Shown here one piece after another: positions 54,520-64,000 of a DNA stretch of 64,000 nt (the first letter of the stretch is position 1; every line of letters begins with the position of its first letter). The stretch is from positions 6,882,001 to 6,946,000 of the forward strand of contig JAPYXD010000484.1 of NCBI GenBank assembly GCA_030998225.1. The letters are read 5' to 3'. This DNA is from Diplolepis rosae (lineage: Eukaryota; Arthropoda; Insecta; Hymenoptera; Diplolepididae). The position numbers were made by a program, and so were the translations under genes. Below the pieces are notes generated by a model. The model worked only from the letters and a program-made list of their open reading frames with translations. It was not told where the DNA came from and made no database searches.

Positions 54520-55440
54520 AGAATGTTGTAAATAGTTATCGTTACCGTTACTTACTGAAGAAAGTAACAACGTTTCTTTAAACTGAGATAATTAACCGTT
54601 TTTTTGAATCAGACATATTTTTGACATGCGAGCAAAGAAAACATTTACTTAAATAAATAAAAAAGTTATTTGTTTGGGTAGAATAAAATTTGTTGAAATA
54701 AAAAAACTTTGTATGATTTAAACAAATTTTTTGTTTATCCATACCCTTCCGAACAAAAATCTTCACCCGCCCAAAGCCAAATTTACCCATAATTCAAAGT
54801 TTCATATTTCAGCAAAAAATTGACCTACGGAGACCAACTTGGGCGCGTATGAAAAAATTTATGACTGAAATAGATTCGCAATACTGAGGAGACGTAAAAA
54901 AAGATCAAAGAAGGTTGATTTTTCAATCTACCTTAGTAATTGGCTTTTGAATAATCTTAGAGACTGAAATTAGAATTATCAACATCACGTAGTCTGGTTG
55001 ACACATGGCTTGAAATCTTATAAAGTCCGGACTTAGAAGTTGATTTTTATTTTCTTGGAGTAAAAATAAGTTTATCTAGAGTGATAAACCAGTTTTAGGT
55101 CCGCATGATTTTTGACGATATAAATATTTTACTATATATTTTTATTTCAGCAATTACTAATCTTTTTTCAAATAAAGTTGTTCCAGCAAGCTTTTCAAGC
55201 AGTTAACGACCCTTTATTTTTATCGACTCTCATGACGCAGACAAGTCGTAACTCATTTCTTTACTTTTGTTAAATCATCACGTCACTTCATGACGATAAA
55301 CTACGGAGACAAAAGAATTCTGCACTGTTTGATCGTATATCAACGACATTGCAAATCTAAGTAGATATTGTAGCAATGTTAAATTTATCTCTTACTTTCT
55401 TGTACTTTTTAAATAATTGCCTCTTCAGTCGAAATCAAGT
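54520..55440. other. No gene recognised
   Basis: AT-rich without identifiable features. Confidence 0.4.
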
Positions 55441-55442
55441 AT

Positions 55443-56104
55443 ATTTAATATTATAAAAGAGATTGGTTTGCGATCGATGAGGGTAAAATATAAGGAAGAA
55501 AATTCTTCATTATGTTATTTATTAATTTAAAAACATTAAATAATAAAAATATAAAATTTTCATACAAAAAAAACTTTTTGTTAAAACATGCATAAAACTA
55601 TCAAAATTTACCTTTATAAAAGTAGGTCAAGTCATAGTAATTAAGTCTTAGTAGATTAAATTCATGATTGTTTCCTGCTGATGTCTGTTTACATTTCAAA
55701 TTCTGCGTTTATAATAACTTTTATCAATATTTAAAGTTCAATCTTACAATTTAAAAATTTAGTAGACAAAGTTTCGTCGACTCTATGGCATCAAATGATT
55801 TTCTTAAATGAAATCATGGATTTTACTATTATTTTATATATCAATTATACATTTATCACTATGACTTAACCTACTTTTATAAAGGTAAATTTTGATATTT
55901 CTATGCATGCTTTAACAAAAATTTTTGTTTGTATGACAATTTTATATGTTTATTATTTGGTGTTTTTCAATTCAATAAAGCTTGATAAGGTTGACAAACC
56001 TATAGCCAACTAAACAGTGTTACAATTTTGACATAATGAAGAATTTCTTTCCTCATATTTTACCCTCATCGATCGTAAACCAATCTTTTTTATAATATTA
56101 AGTA
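55443..56104. mobile_element. Foldback element with arms over 200 bp
   Basis: The left arm (55443-55650) and right arm (55860-56104) are inverted and share GATTGGTTTGCGATCGATGA, GGGTAAAATAT, AACATGCATA and TTTACCTTTATAAAAGTAGG. The right arm has about 75 extra bases. The loop is about 200 bp. Non-coding. Confidence 0.85.
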
Positions 56105-56337
56105 TGGAGGGTGACACAACCAATTCTTCAATAAAGTATGTTTAATTGTCAGAAAAATTTAAACGAAATTAAGTATATGAGTATCAAGTAAGTCACGGAA
56201 TCAAAAATAGATATTTATGCTACAAGGGAGGAAAAGGATGATTCTGACGAGTGTGGAGTTGCATACGAGCGAAGCGAGGGCGCAAAAACACAAGTGAGAA
56301 TCATCGTGTTCCTCTCGTGTGGCATACATTATTTTTT

Positions 56338-56718
56338 CTCATGCATGCACAGAAATGGCCATTTTTTTTGCCTGAAACGATACACACTAAAAATCTCAGT
56401 CACAATATCCGACAAAGACAATTTTGCACCAATTGTAGGTTATTACAACGATGAAGTTGGATGCCCATACTTTCAATGTTTCGCAACGAACTTACCTTTT
56501 GGTCCGTTAGATGGCGACACTTGATGGTGCAAAAAATAACAAAAAAATCACGGTGCTAAGGCAAATCACGCAATTGTTCCCCCATCAGCGGGAGTAATTG
56601 ACAATTCCCACGGGAATCATTGATAACTCCCGCATTTTTCGTAAGTACCTCAAAAAGGGGATTTTCTTCCCACGTTTCAGACAAAAAAAGTGTCCATTTC
56701 TGTGCATGCATGAGAAAA
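56338..56718. repeat. Inverted repeat, TCTCATGCATGCACAGAAAT family
   Basis: About 44 bp at 56338-56381 are the inverse of 56675-56718. The interior includes CAGCGGGAG / GATAACTCCCGC words. Probable MITE. Confidence 0.6.
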
Positions 56719-57067
56719 AAGTATTTTAATTTTCTCGAAAACTCTTCTATAATGAATAATTCATATTTTTGGCTGAAATGTCGACAGCTGAAAAAGGGTA
56801 TACAACCGGAACATTTGTACGAGGGGACTCAATTACAAACAAAATATTTTTTTTTAAAACAATAGCCGTATTTGCGCAATCCTGACACACCGAGCTAACG
56901 CAACCTGTTTCTACGGATAGGCGAACCCGACTTGCGCCCAAAGAATGAAAATGTAGCGCAGAACGTTTTTGGATGTCTGCAAAATGATAACAATAGTAAA
57001 ATCGCGGATTTTATGTATCATTACATATAACTTGGCCTAAACGCATTAAATTATGCAAAAATTAATC

Positions 57068-57078
57068 GTCCAGAAAAT
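57068..57078. repeat. 11-bp duplication left of copia
   Basis: GTCCAGAAAAT immediately before the LTR. The same 11 bases follow the other LTR at 61184-61194. Confidence 0.9.
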
Positions 57079-57395
57079 TGTTGGAATTATCGCTTACAGG
57101 AAATAACACTTCCGATTATTAAAAAACAGTTGATTTATTTGATAGAATTTGTGAATACATAAAGTTATGTGTTGAAAAACTAAGGAACCTGAGTAAAACG
57201 CAGTTACTCTGCTAAAGGTCCTCAGAATACTAACTAAACATTATAACTGGACTGAGGTGCGCAAAAGTACAATAAAAATTAGCCTGGGCGTGTACAGGCA
57301 CCTAAGTACTGACTAAAAGAACAGTTACTATTTCCAGCTAATACTTGGAATTCGGCGATCATTTAAAATACATCGGGATATATTAAAATCCAACA
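57079..57395 (-). repeat. copia 3' LTR
   Basis: Starts TGTTGGAATTATCG and ends AAAATCCAACA as written on the plus strand; TG...CA with TGTTGG/CCAACA inverted tips. 317 bp. Confidence 0.95.
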
Positions 57396-57402
57396 CTCCC
57401 AC

Positions 57403-59042
57403 TTATTTTGAATGGTCTATTATATTTAGTTTTGACCGCAAATTGATATCTGCTAATTGATCTTTTGATGGAATGTAAACAATTTCGATTTGCTTCTTCT
57501 CTACAATGTCGCGAATAAAATGAAATCGTACATCAATGTGCTTTGATCGCTTGTGATGTTCTGAATTTCCCGATAGTTTTATAGCAGCTTGATTGTCAAC
57601 AAAAATCTTAACCGATTTACATCCAGCATTTAGTTCATTCAGAAAACGATGCAACCAAACGATATTGGTGCGCCATTTAACATAAATACAAAACCGCTTC
57701 TAGACTTTCGCGTGTCTAGACAGCCAGCATCATCTGCGTCAGTAAAACCTACAAAATCACACGCGCTGTCTACAGTAATTTTGAAATTGTTCTTCAAAAA
57801 ATTTAGCACTTCATCGATCGCATTCTTATTTTCACACGTTATCAGTCCATCATCTACATACAACGCTAAATACACCACAAAAACGCACTTGTCACTTTCG
57901 ATGTTCACAAAGTTGAATTTGTTCAAAAAACTGACAAATTTTACGTTCCAGCAACGTGGGGACTGCTTCAAGCCATAAAGGCTCCGATGTAATTTGTAGA
58001 CTTGATTGCTTTTATCTTCACTGATATATCCTGGTGGTTGCTCCAAATAAATATCTTCATGTAGATCCCCATAAAGGAAAGCAGTCTTCACGTCGAACTT
58101 CATGAATTCGTAATCTCGTTCTGCGGCGATTGCTAATAACATTCTTATTGACTCATATCGAACAACGGGTGCGAAAGTTTAAAAAAAGTCAATACCTTCG
58201 CGCTGAGAAAACCCTTTTGCTACGAGTCTCGCCTTGTATCTTTTTATGTTTCCACTAGGATCTGTTTTGATGGCATAAACCCACTTACAGCCAATCGCAC
58301 GTTTACCTTGTGGCAGCTCAGACAGGGTCCATGTTTTATTCTCTTCCAGTGCTTGAATTTCTTCATTCATGGCAAGTTTCCATTTTTCCGCACTTTGACT
58401 TGCTACAGCTTCGTTGTAAGTTGTCGGTACTACATCGGCGAAAAATGCAACGGGAACTCCAAAACGGTCAGGCGGACGAATTAGGTTTCGATTTCTTAAT
58501 CTTCTTCCTTGGAGATCGTCTTCTTCTATTGCTGCTTCATCGTAAATCTGCTCACGTTCAATATTTTCAGGGGCTGCGATGTTATCTTCATTTTCTAGTG
58601 GCTCTTCATCAACCTTAAAATCAATGTCAATAGAAAAGTTGCTTGTTTTATTGACGCCCTGGACTCTGCAGCTGTTTTCGTTAAAGTCTACGTCGCTGCT
58701 GATATAAACTTTACAAACCTCATTGTCCCACAGTCTGTAATTGCTGGATTCACCCTCATAACCGACGACGATAACTTTCTTACTTTTCGGGTTGAGTTTA
58801 GTGCGCTTTTCCTTCGGTATATTAAGGTATGCTTCGGCTCCAAATACCTTCAGATGCTTTACCTGTGGCTTATGCCCAAACCACTTTTCATAGGAAGTCT
58901 TCGTCTCGCCCGGTTGTAAAATAATTCTGTTTAGAATATAACATGCGGTGTTAATTGCTTCGGTCCAAAGTTTATTTTCTACCTTTTTTCCTAAAAGCAT
59001 CGTTCTGGCACTTTCGACAATTGTCCTAATCTCCCGTTCGGC
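57403..59042 (-). pseudogene. copia pol, integrase C-terminus, RT and RNase H
   Basis: Continues after a TGA in EQNG*AEREIR. Integrase end NKLWTEAINTACYILNRI is followed by HKPQVKHLKVFGAEAYLNIP. RT begins WKLAMNEEIQALEENKTWTL, with GCKWVYAIKTD and YKARLVAKGFSQREGIDFF, then a TAA, TFAPVVRYESIRMLLAIAAE, FDVKTAFLYGDL (catalytic Asp) and YVDDGLI (YxDD box). A deletion joins NNFKITVDSACDFVGFTDAD to the RNase H region (CLDTRKSRSGFVFMLNG). A second shift leads to WLHRFLNEL, VDNQAAIKLSGN, HHKRSKHIDVRFHFIRDIV and PSKDQLADI. Inactive. Confidence 0.93.
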
Positions 59043-60728
59043 TCAACCGTTCTGCTCATGGATGTAAGGAGACGAGGATTCATGAATAATACCTTTCTCT
59101 TTCAAGTACTCCCCAAATTCCCCCGAAGTGTACTCTGTCCCATTGTCTGATCGCAAAACTTTAATTTTCTTCTCTAGTTGTGTTGAAACGAGTGCTTCGT
59201 ACTCCCGAAATTTTCCGAAACTTTCAGACTTGCGTCGCAAAAAATAAACTTTCCTGAAATTTGTGCACTCATCCTTAAACAATATGAAGTATCTTGATCC
59301 ACGCGGTGATTCGGTATTTACCGGTCCACATACATCGGTGTGAATTTTTTCACCTGATCCAAAACTACTTACACGGTTCAAACTCGTATGTGGCTTACGC
59401 GATTGCTTGCCCATAATGCACGCTTCACAGAAAAAATCTAAACTTCCAGTTTTTAATTCGCATAACTCAAGATTTTTACACGTATTCTTTACTGCGCAAA
59501 TATTCACGTGTGCCATTCGCTCATGCCAGAGCTTTAGCTTTTCTGAATTTGAGTTAATTCTTAAGTCGGCCACATTGCACTCGATAGGAATCTTAACTTT
59601 GAATAGCATTCGGAACAAAGTTTTATACCGCACACCGATTGATGACAGCTTACCATTACTGTCGCGTATTTCACATTTTTCTTTATATGCGTGAAAAGAA
59701 AAATTTTTATTACTCACTGTTCCGATTGAAAACAAATTTCGCTTTAACCCGGGTACCAATAAAACATTTTTAAGTTCTCGCTCTTGTAATGAACCGCGTA
59801 TTTCCTCTTGAATTATAATTGTGCCCTTACCAGTCACTGCTAAAATTTTATCATCTGCTACCTTGACAAAATGATCTTCCGTGACGGCTTCAAGAGATGA
59901 GAAGAAATCACTCCGGTACGTCATGTGCATGCTAGCACCCGAATCTGCGATCCACACTTCGCCATCTTCATCACAAGTATTTGAGTAAAAAGCTGTGACA
60001 TCACACACATACGCTGACGCTGTCTTTGACACATTGCTGCTATTTTTATTCACTTCACTAGCGTTGTCACCTTTTCTAGGACACTCACGCACCCAATGTC
60101 CTTTTTCTCTACAAAACGCGCACTTTGTTCGTTTCTTTAAGTCTTGAATATTTTTCTTCGTTCTTTCTTTTCTCACTGCACTATTCAAAACTGTTCTCTG
60201 CACTTGAAGAGCGAGTGCATTCACGCTATTTTCAGTTTCAGATAAACGCTTGTCTTCTTTAATCAGCCTAGCAATTAAACTGGATTTTTTTCTCTCAGCC
60301 TCTGGCGTACAATCCCAGGCAATCCGAAATAGTGAAAAACTGCTGGGCAAGCTGTTTAAGAGCTTCGATATGACAGCTGTCTCCGAAGGTTTTTCCCCAG
60401 CATCATCCAGTTTCTTACAAATGGCTTCTAATTTTTCAACTTGAATGGCGATGCTCTCTCCCTCGTTCATTCGAAAGGCGTACAACTGCTCCCAAGCGTT
60501 TTGCTTTGCGTCTACGCTTCTATCACCATACAGATTCTTCAATTTATCCCAAATTTCATCTGGCTTGCTGCAATTGATTAAATTTGGATGCAAATTTTTT
60601 TCAACTGAACAAAGTAAAATCACTGCTGCTTGTGATGATTTCTTCATCCAGGCTTTCCAATCATTCAATGCAGTTACTTTATTTGATCCGTTCAGTTTTG
60701 TGAGATCTAGTATTTCCTTATCAGCCAT
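59043..60728 (-). pseudogene. copia gag, protease and integrase core (561-codon frame)
   Basis: Starts MADKEILDLTKLNGSNKV. The usual N-terminal gag segment after NGSN is shortened. The gag UBN2-type domain has PDEIWDKLKNLYGDRSV and AVISKLLNSLPSSF. A zinc knuckle CAFCREKGHWVREC (CX2CX4HX4C) follows, then the aspartic protease WIADSGASMHMT. The GAG-pre-integrase domain has LWHERMAHVN, then CEACIMGKQSRKPH. The integrase core has IHTDVCGPVN (Asp) and VLRSDNGTEYTSGEF (Asp); the Glu lies in the family's SPYxxEQNG motif, here SSPYIHEQNG, directly before the TGA stop. Apart from that stop the core motifs are well preserved. Confidence 0.95.
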
Positions 60729-60832
60729 GATGAGGAAATTGCAAACTTGACACTTTCACCGAAAACTAATGCCGATTCACTTGAACACACGCGGAGTATC
60801 TCAAAATCTTTTTTGCAATTTAATCAATAAAT

Positions 60833-60865
60833 CAGAGCGCAGTGGAAGCGTGCTGGGCCCATAAC
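60833..60865 (-). promoter_or_regulatory. Primer-binding site, half of tRNA-iMet
   Basis: The plus strand reads CAGAGCGCAGTGGAAGCG, then TGCTGGGCCCATAAC, next to the 5' LTR. This matches the 5' half of initiator tRNA-Met up to the anticodon loop (GGGCCCATAAC). Copia is known to prime from a cleaved tRNA-iMet 5' half. One gap (GAG-CGC) is visible relative to the tRNA. Confidence 0.85.
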
Positions 60866-60866
60866 T

Positions 60867-61183
60867 TGTTGGAATTATCGCTTACAGGAAATAACACTTC
60901 CGATTATTAAAAAACAGTAGATTTATTTGATAGAATTTGAGAATACATAAAGTTATGTGTTGAGAAAGTAAGGAACCTGAGTAAAACGCAGTTACTCTGC
61001 TAAAGGTCCTCAGAATACTAACTAAACATTATCCCTAGACTGAGGTGCGCAAAAGTACAATAAAAATTAGCCTGGGCTTGTACAGGCACCTAAGTACTGA
61101 CTAAAAGAACAGTTACTATTTCCAGATAATACTTGGAATTCGGCGATCATTTAAAATACATCGAGATATATTAAAATCCAACA
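60867..61183 (-). repeat. copia 5' LTR
   Basis: 317 bp, same length as the 3' LTR with about ten substitutions and no indel. Confidence 0.95.
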
Positions 61184-61194
61184 GTCCAGAAAAT
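61184..61194. repeat. 11-bp duplication right of copia
   Basis: GTCCAGAAAAT, identical to 57068-57078. Confidence 0.9.
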
Positions 61195-61226
61195 GAATGC
61201 AATCATAACTGGTATTTGCGTTAATA

Positions 61227-62516
61227 AAGGGTTTTCCAATAGGGACATAACAATTTCGTATCTTTATATGAACGCACCCTTAAACTTTTTTAATGAACTG
61301 TCAATGTCAAAACGTTAGTTAAAGTCAACATTTTCATCATGGTAAAGTTCACGAACCAGCAACGTTTGGAAATTATTAAAAATTACTACCGAAATTCTGA
61401 GTCTGTGGTCGCAACTTTAAGAGCGCTTACTCCAATTCTCGGCCGTAATAATCGTCCCACCCGACAGGCTGTGCGTGCTATAGTGGATAAATTCAAGACC
61501 AAATTTACACTATTGGACGTTCCGGTGCCAAAAAGACGTAGTATTGCTCGAGCGAAGAAATAATCGCAGCCGTAAGTGCATCGATTCAAAATGAGCCAAA
61601 TCAGTCGATTCCACGTCGTTCTCAAGAATTGGGCATCTTTCAAACGACACTGTGGCGTATTATGCGAAAAGATCTTGGCCTACATGCTTTCAAGATTAAA
61701 TTGACTCAAGAACTAAAGCCACTTGATCATTTGAAACGCCGAAACTTCTCCAATTGAGCCCTGCAAAGCTTGAAGAAAATGAAGAATTTCATCAAAAAAT
61801 TATCTTCAGCGATGAAGCTCATTTCTGGCTCAATGGCTTTGTTAATAAGCAAAATTTTGCGTTATTGGTCAGCAACAAACCCAAATGTGCTTCTTGAGAC
61901 ACCGCAAAAAGTGACTGGTGCGGTTTTCATGCCGGAGGTGTGATTGGGCCGTATTTTTTCGTAGATGAAAACGACCGTCATGTTACCGTCAATGGAGAGC
62001 ACTATCGTGCTATGTTGGAAGATTATTTATAGCCAGAATTGGATGAACTTGACATCAACGATATGTGGTTTCAACAAGACGGTGCCACTAGCCACACAGC
62101 ACGCGTCACAATCGATTTATTGCAAGGCAAATTCGTTGAACGTGTTATCTCGAGAAATGGTCCGGTCGAATGGCCGCCTCGCTCATGCGATCTAACGCCA
62201 TTGGATTTCTTTTTATGGGGCCATATCTAGTCACTGGTTTATGCCAACAAGCCAGCAACTTTAGACGACCTCAAAGATAACATCCAACGCGAAATTGCCA
62301 ACGTTCCGGTCGAAATGTGTGCCAGAGTGGTGGAAAATTTGGTCTAAAGAATCGACCGCTGTAAACGGGCTCGTGGTGGTCATATGACCGATATCGAATT
62401 TCATTCATAAAATGTAATGCTTGCACTACACCCACAATAAATTTAAACTCAATATCTCAAATATTTCTGTGTTTTATTCATAGATAAAATTGTTATGTCC
62501 CTATTGGAAAACCCTT
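61227..62516 (+). mobile_element. DD41D Tc1/mariner-type transposon, full length, defective
   Basis: Ends AAGGGTTTTCCAATAGGGAC and its exact inverse, flanked by TA (61225-61226, 62517-62518). 1290 bp. About 1 kb is transposase. Confidence 0.93.
61339..62410 (+). pseudogene. DD41D transposase, frameshifted
   Basis: Starts MVKFTNQQRLEIIKNYYRNS (HTH of the DUF4817 type) with GRNNRPTRQAVRAIVDKF, then a shift, SIPRRSQELGIFQTTLWRIM and GLHAFKIKLTQELKP. Catalytic motifs are IFSDEAHFWLNGFVN (Asp), MWFQQDGATSHTARV (Asp) and PRSCDLTPLDFFLWG (Asp), with 41 residues between the second and third. The C-terminus is CKRARGGHMTDIEFHS, stop at 62408-62410. All three Asp codons survive, but several shifts and stops separate them. 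DD41D spacing is that of the rosa group. Confidence 0.9.
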
Positions 62517-62776
62517 TATAATGCGAAATGAAGTTACTAATTCATCTTTACAAATATTTTAAGTCTCGTAATTTTCGTGACGGTCCGTGTTTTTCCTTAT
62601 TAAAGGAAAATTGTCGGTATGACTATCGTGAAGGGAAGTAGGTTTTCCCTTTGAAATGGAGGGGCAAGTTGGCGAGTTAGGGCAGTAGGAAGCCAAGATA
62701 TTACGAAGAAAGACGTAAGCTTCATTCGGTGCCTTATCTGTTCGATCAATGTATCGTGATTCTATTTGAATATATA

Positions 62777-63758
62777 CATTTTGTCAAAAAAGTACCAGGA
62801 ATTGATCATTCAAAAAGCTCCCTTAAAAAGATTGTCTAAAACATTTTTGACGCTAAGTTGGCACCACTGTCCTCTATACTGACGTGGAGTTCGAGCGCGA
62901 TCTGTCATTAAGCTTGTTCACAGTGCTCGATTTTGTCAGTTTATCTCAAGTGTGTTTCACGATTTTTCCAATGAATAAGAATATCGAACAAAGAATTTGT
63001 CTCAAATTTTGCATTGTAAATGGAATTTCGTGTGCGAAATCGCTGAAAATGTTACAAAAGGCTTACGGTGAATCGACTTTATCAAAAACACGTGCATATG
63101 ACTAGTTCCGCAAGACCTGAATTTTCTTCAAAAACTCAATCGCGTAAATCAACGTATATTACCGAACAACCACCGTATTCATCTGATATAGCTCCAGCCT
63201 ATTTTTTTCTCTTTCCAAAACTCAAATTACCACTGCGAGACACCCGTTTTCAGTCGATAGAAGACATAAAAGAGAATTCGCGGCGAAAACTGCAGTTGAT
63301 TCCGGAAAATGCGTTTAAAAAATGTATTGATGATTGGATTATTCGTTGCCATGAGTTTATTATTTCAGGAGGGGCCTACTTTGAAGGCGATAAAATAAAG
63401 GGCCTAGCCGGGTTTCCATGTGAAAACGGCCCCTAATCCAAATGAGATCTAGTATCAAGTATTCGAAGGCATTTACCATAGGATGGTTTTGTGCAACTTT
63501 TCAACCCGACAGCCGCCATATTGGATGAGTTATCGCAGATTATACAAATTTTTGCAATTTTTTTCATTGCGAATTTTACGCGCAAAAATTCGCGAAAAAT
63601 TTACGGGAGTTTCTCTTGATAAGACTAAATGCTGTAAATTTTTTCAGATTTTCCCAACTATTAGTTGCGGTAAAAAATGCAAGAAACGAAATTTGCATAA
63701 TCAGCGAAACATATTTTGTGTTTTGTTGGTCGATTCCCGGTACTTTTTTGACAGAATC
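62777..63758 (+). mobile_element. mariner, GTCAAAAAAGTACC family, internally deleted
   Basis: Ends CATTTTGTCAAAAAAGTACC and inverse of GATTCTGTCAAAAAAGTACC, flanked by TA (62775-62776, 63759-63760). The frame from 62970 reads MNKNIEQRICLKFCIVNGIS and SLKMLQKAYGESTLSKTRA, then a deletion removes the rest of the DNA-binding and first/second Asp region. It resumes ITEQPPYSSDIAPAYFFLFP (third Asp is Tyr), LKLPLRDTRFQSIEDIKENS and the C-terminus. An unrelated stretch (about 63435-63715) replaces the usual 3' UTR. Same family as 7340-8212. Non-autonomous. Confidence 0.9.
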
Positions 63759-63760
63759 TA

Positions 63761-64000
63761 TGTCTATCTTTTCATGTAACTTTTCCGTTTATTACACTAG
63801 TTTACAAAATTAAAAATGTTTTCTACCCACCACATCTCAATATGATTTTTTCATGTATTTTGGCGCACTAAACACGAATGTCACACTCAAAAAAATTTTT
63901 ATGGAAGCGTTTTCTAGATATCAATGTTTGAAATATTTTTTTCAATCATCAGAGTTGTTTCGACGTACTTGAGTATATCTCGAGTTCTAATTGACCGATT
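63761..64000. other. No gene recognised
   Basis: AT-rich to the window edge. Confidence 0.4.

Larger units (their letters stand above)
57079..61183 (-). mobile_element. Ty1/copia retrotransposon, two LTRs, defective
   Basis: Two 317-bp LTRs bound a single minus-strand polyprotein region with gag, protease, integrase, reverse transcriptase and RNase H in copia order. The primer site matches half of tRNA-iMet, and a purine tract AAATAAGTGGGAG precedes the 3' LTR (57396-57408 on the minus strand). 4105 bp, about 1 kb shorter than Drosophila copia because of internal deletions. Two nonsense codons also break the frame. The LTRs differ at about ten positions (about 3 percent), so insertion is not very recent. 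Confidence 0.95.

Noticed and set aside
58310..58618. Plus-strand frames within the copia region (also 57649-57978, 59407-59694, 60250-60750)
   Set aside because: Antisense shadows of the copia polyprotein.

Overview
The window looks like an insect (at least arthropod) nuclear genome: AT-rich, no operons, no long intact host gene, and packed with transposable elements typical of insects (many mariners, a Ty1/copia element primed by half an initiator tRNA-Met, a Ty3/gypsy element, a DD41D Tc1/mariner-type transposon, a tRNA-derived SINE, and many MITEs with TA or TTAA target duplications). I cannot name the species. Every long protein-coding trace I recognise belongs to a mobile element and every one is broken. 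The one possible host-type coding piece is a 22-codon SAM-domain-like first exon at 2445-2511.

Layout. 0-5 kb: a tandem repeat beside a hammerhead-like motif, nested TA-type MITEs leading into the SAM-like exon, and an irritans-type mariner with both ends preserved (3634-4676). 5-10 kb: a second irritans fragment, a decayed non-LTR ORF1 (gag) split by a hairpin MITE, and two more mariner remnants. 10-18 kb: two inverted copies of a TTATGTGCC-ended element; one lies inside a CACGGAAAA-ended element, which itself splits a mauritiana-type mariner (14860-17885). 18-23 kb: a large palindrome carrying two mirror-image hammerhead-like motifs, then two mariner remnants, one split by a CAGGGTG-ended element. 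23.6-27.1 kb: a gypsy retroelement on the minus strand, split by two insertions, one of which is split again. 27-35 kb: MITEs, GC-rich CTTCGCG repeats and tandem repeats.

36.06-41.56 kb holds the most striking structure. Two 1194-bp inverted arms, in which I found a single difference, each carry a broken mariner and the N-terminus of a probable Crypton-type tyrosine recombinase. The right arm is flanked by a 204-bp direct repeat. The loop holds a two-layer foldback element and a pogo-like MITE.

42-49 kb: a foldback element set beside a possible hAT fragment, a 1.85-kb CCCAAGT-ended element built of short palindromic words, a cluster of three SINEs (minus, minus, plus), and further MITEs. 49-57 kb: TTAA-type MITEs, an X-box-like regulatory site, and foldback elements. 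57-61.2 kb: a copia element with two 317-bp LTRs, a long tRNA-iMet primer site and an unusual 11-bp flanking duplication. 61.2-63.8 kb: a full-length but broken DD41D transposon and a mariner of the same family as the one at 7.3-8.2 kb.

The genes do not form a pathway. The window is a record of layered insertions, where nesting gives the relative age of many elements. The novel-looking points are the near-identical inverted duplication, the hammerhead-like motifs, the CCCAAG-ended families, and the SAM-like exon attached to a MITE family. All translations, alignments and mismatch counts were made by eye.
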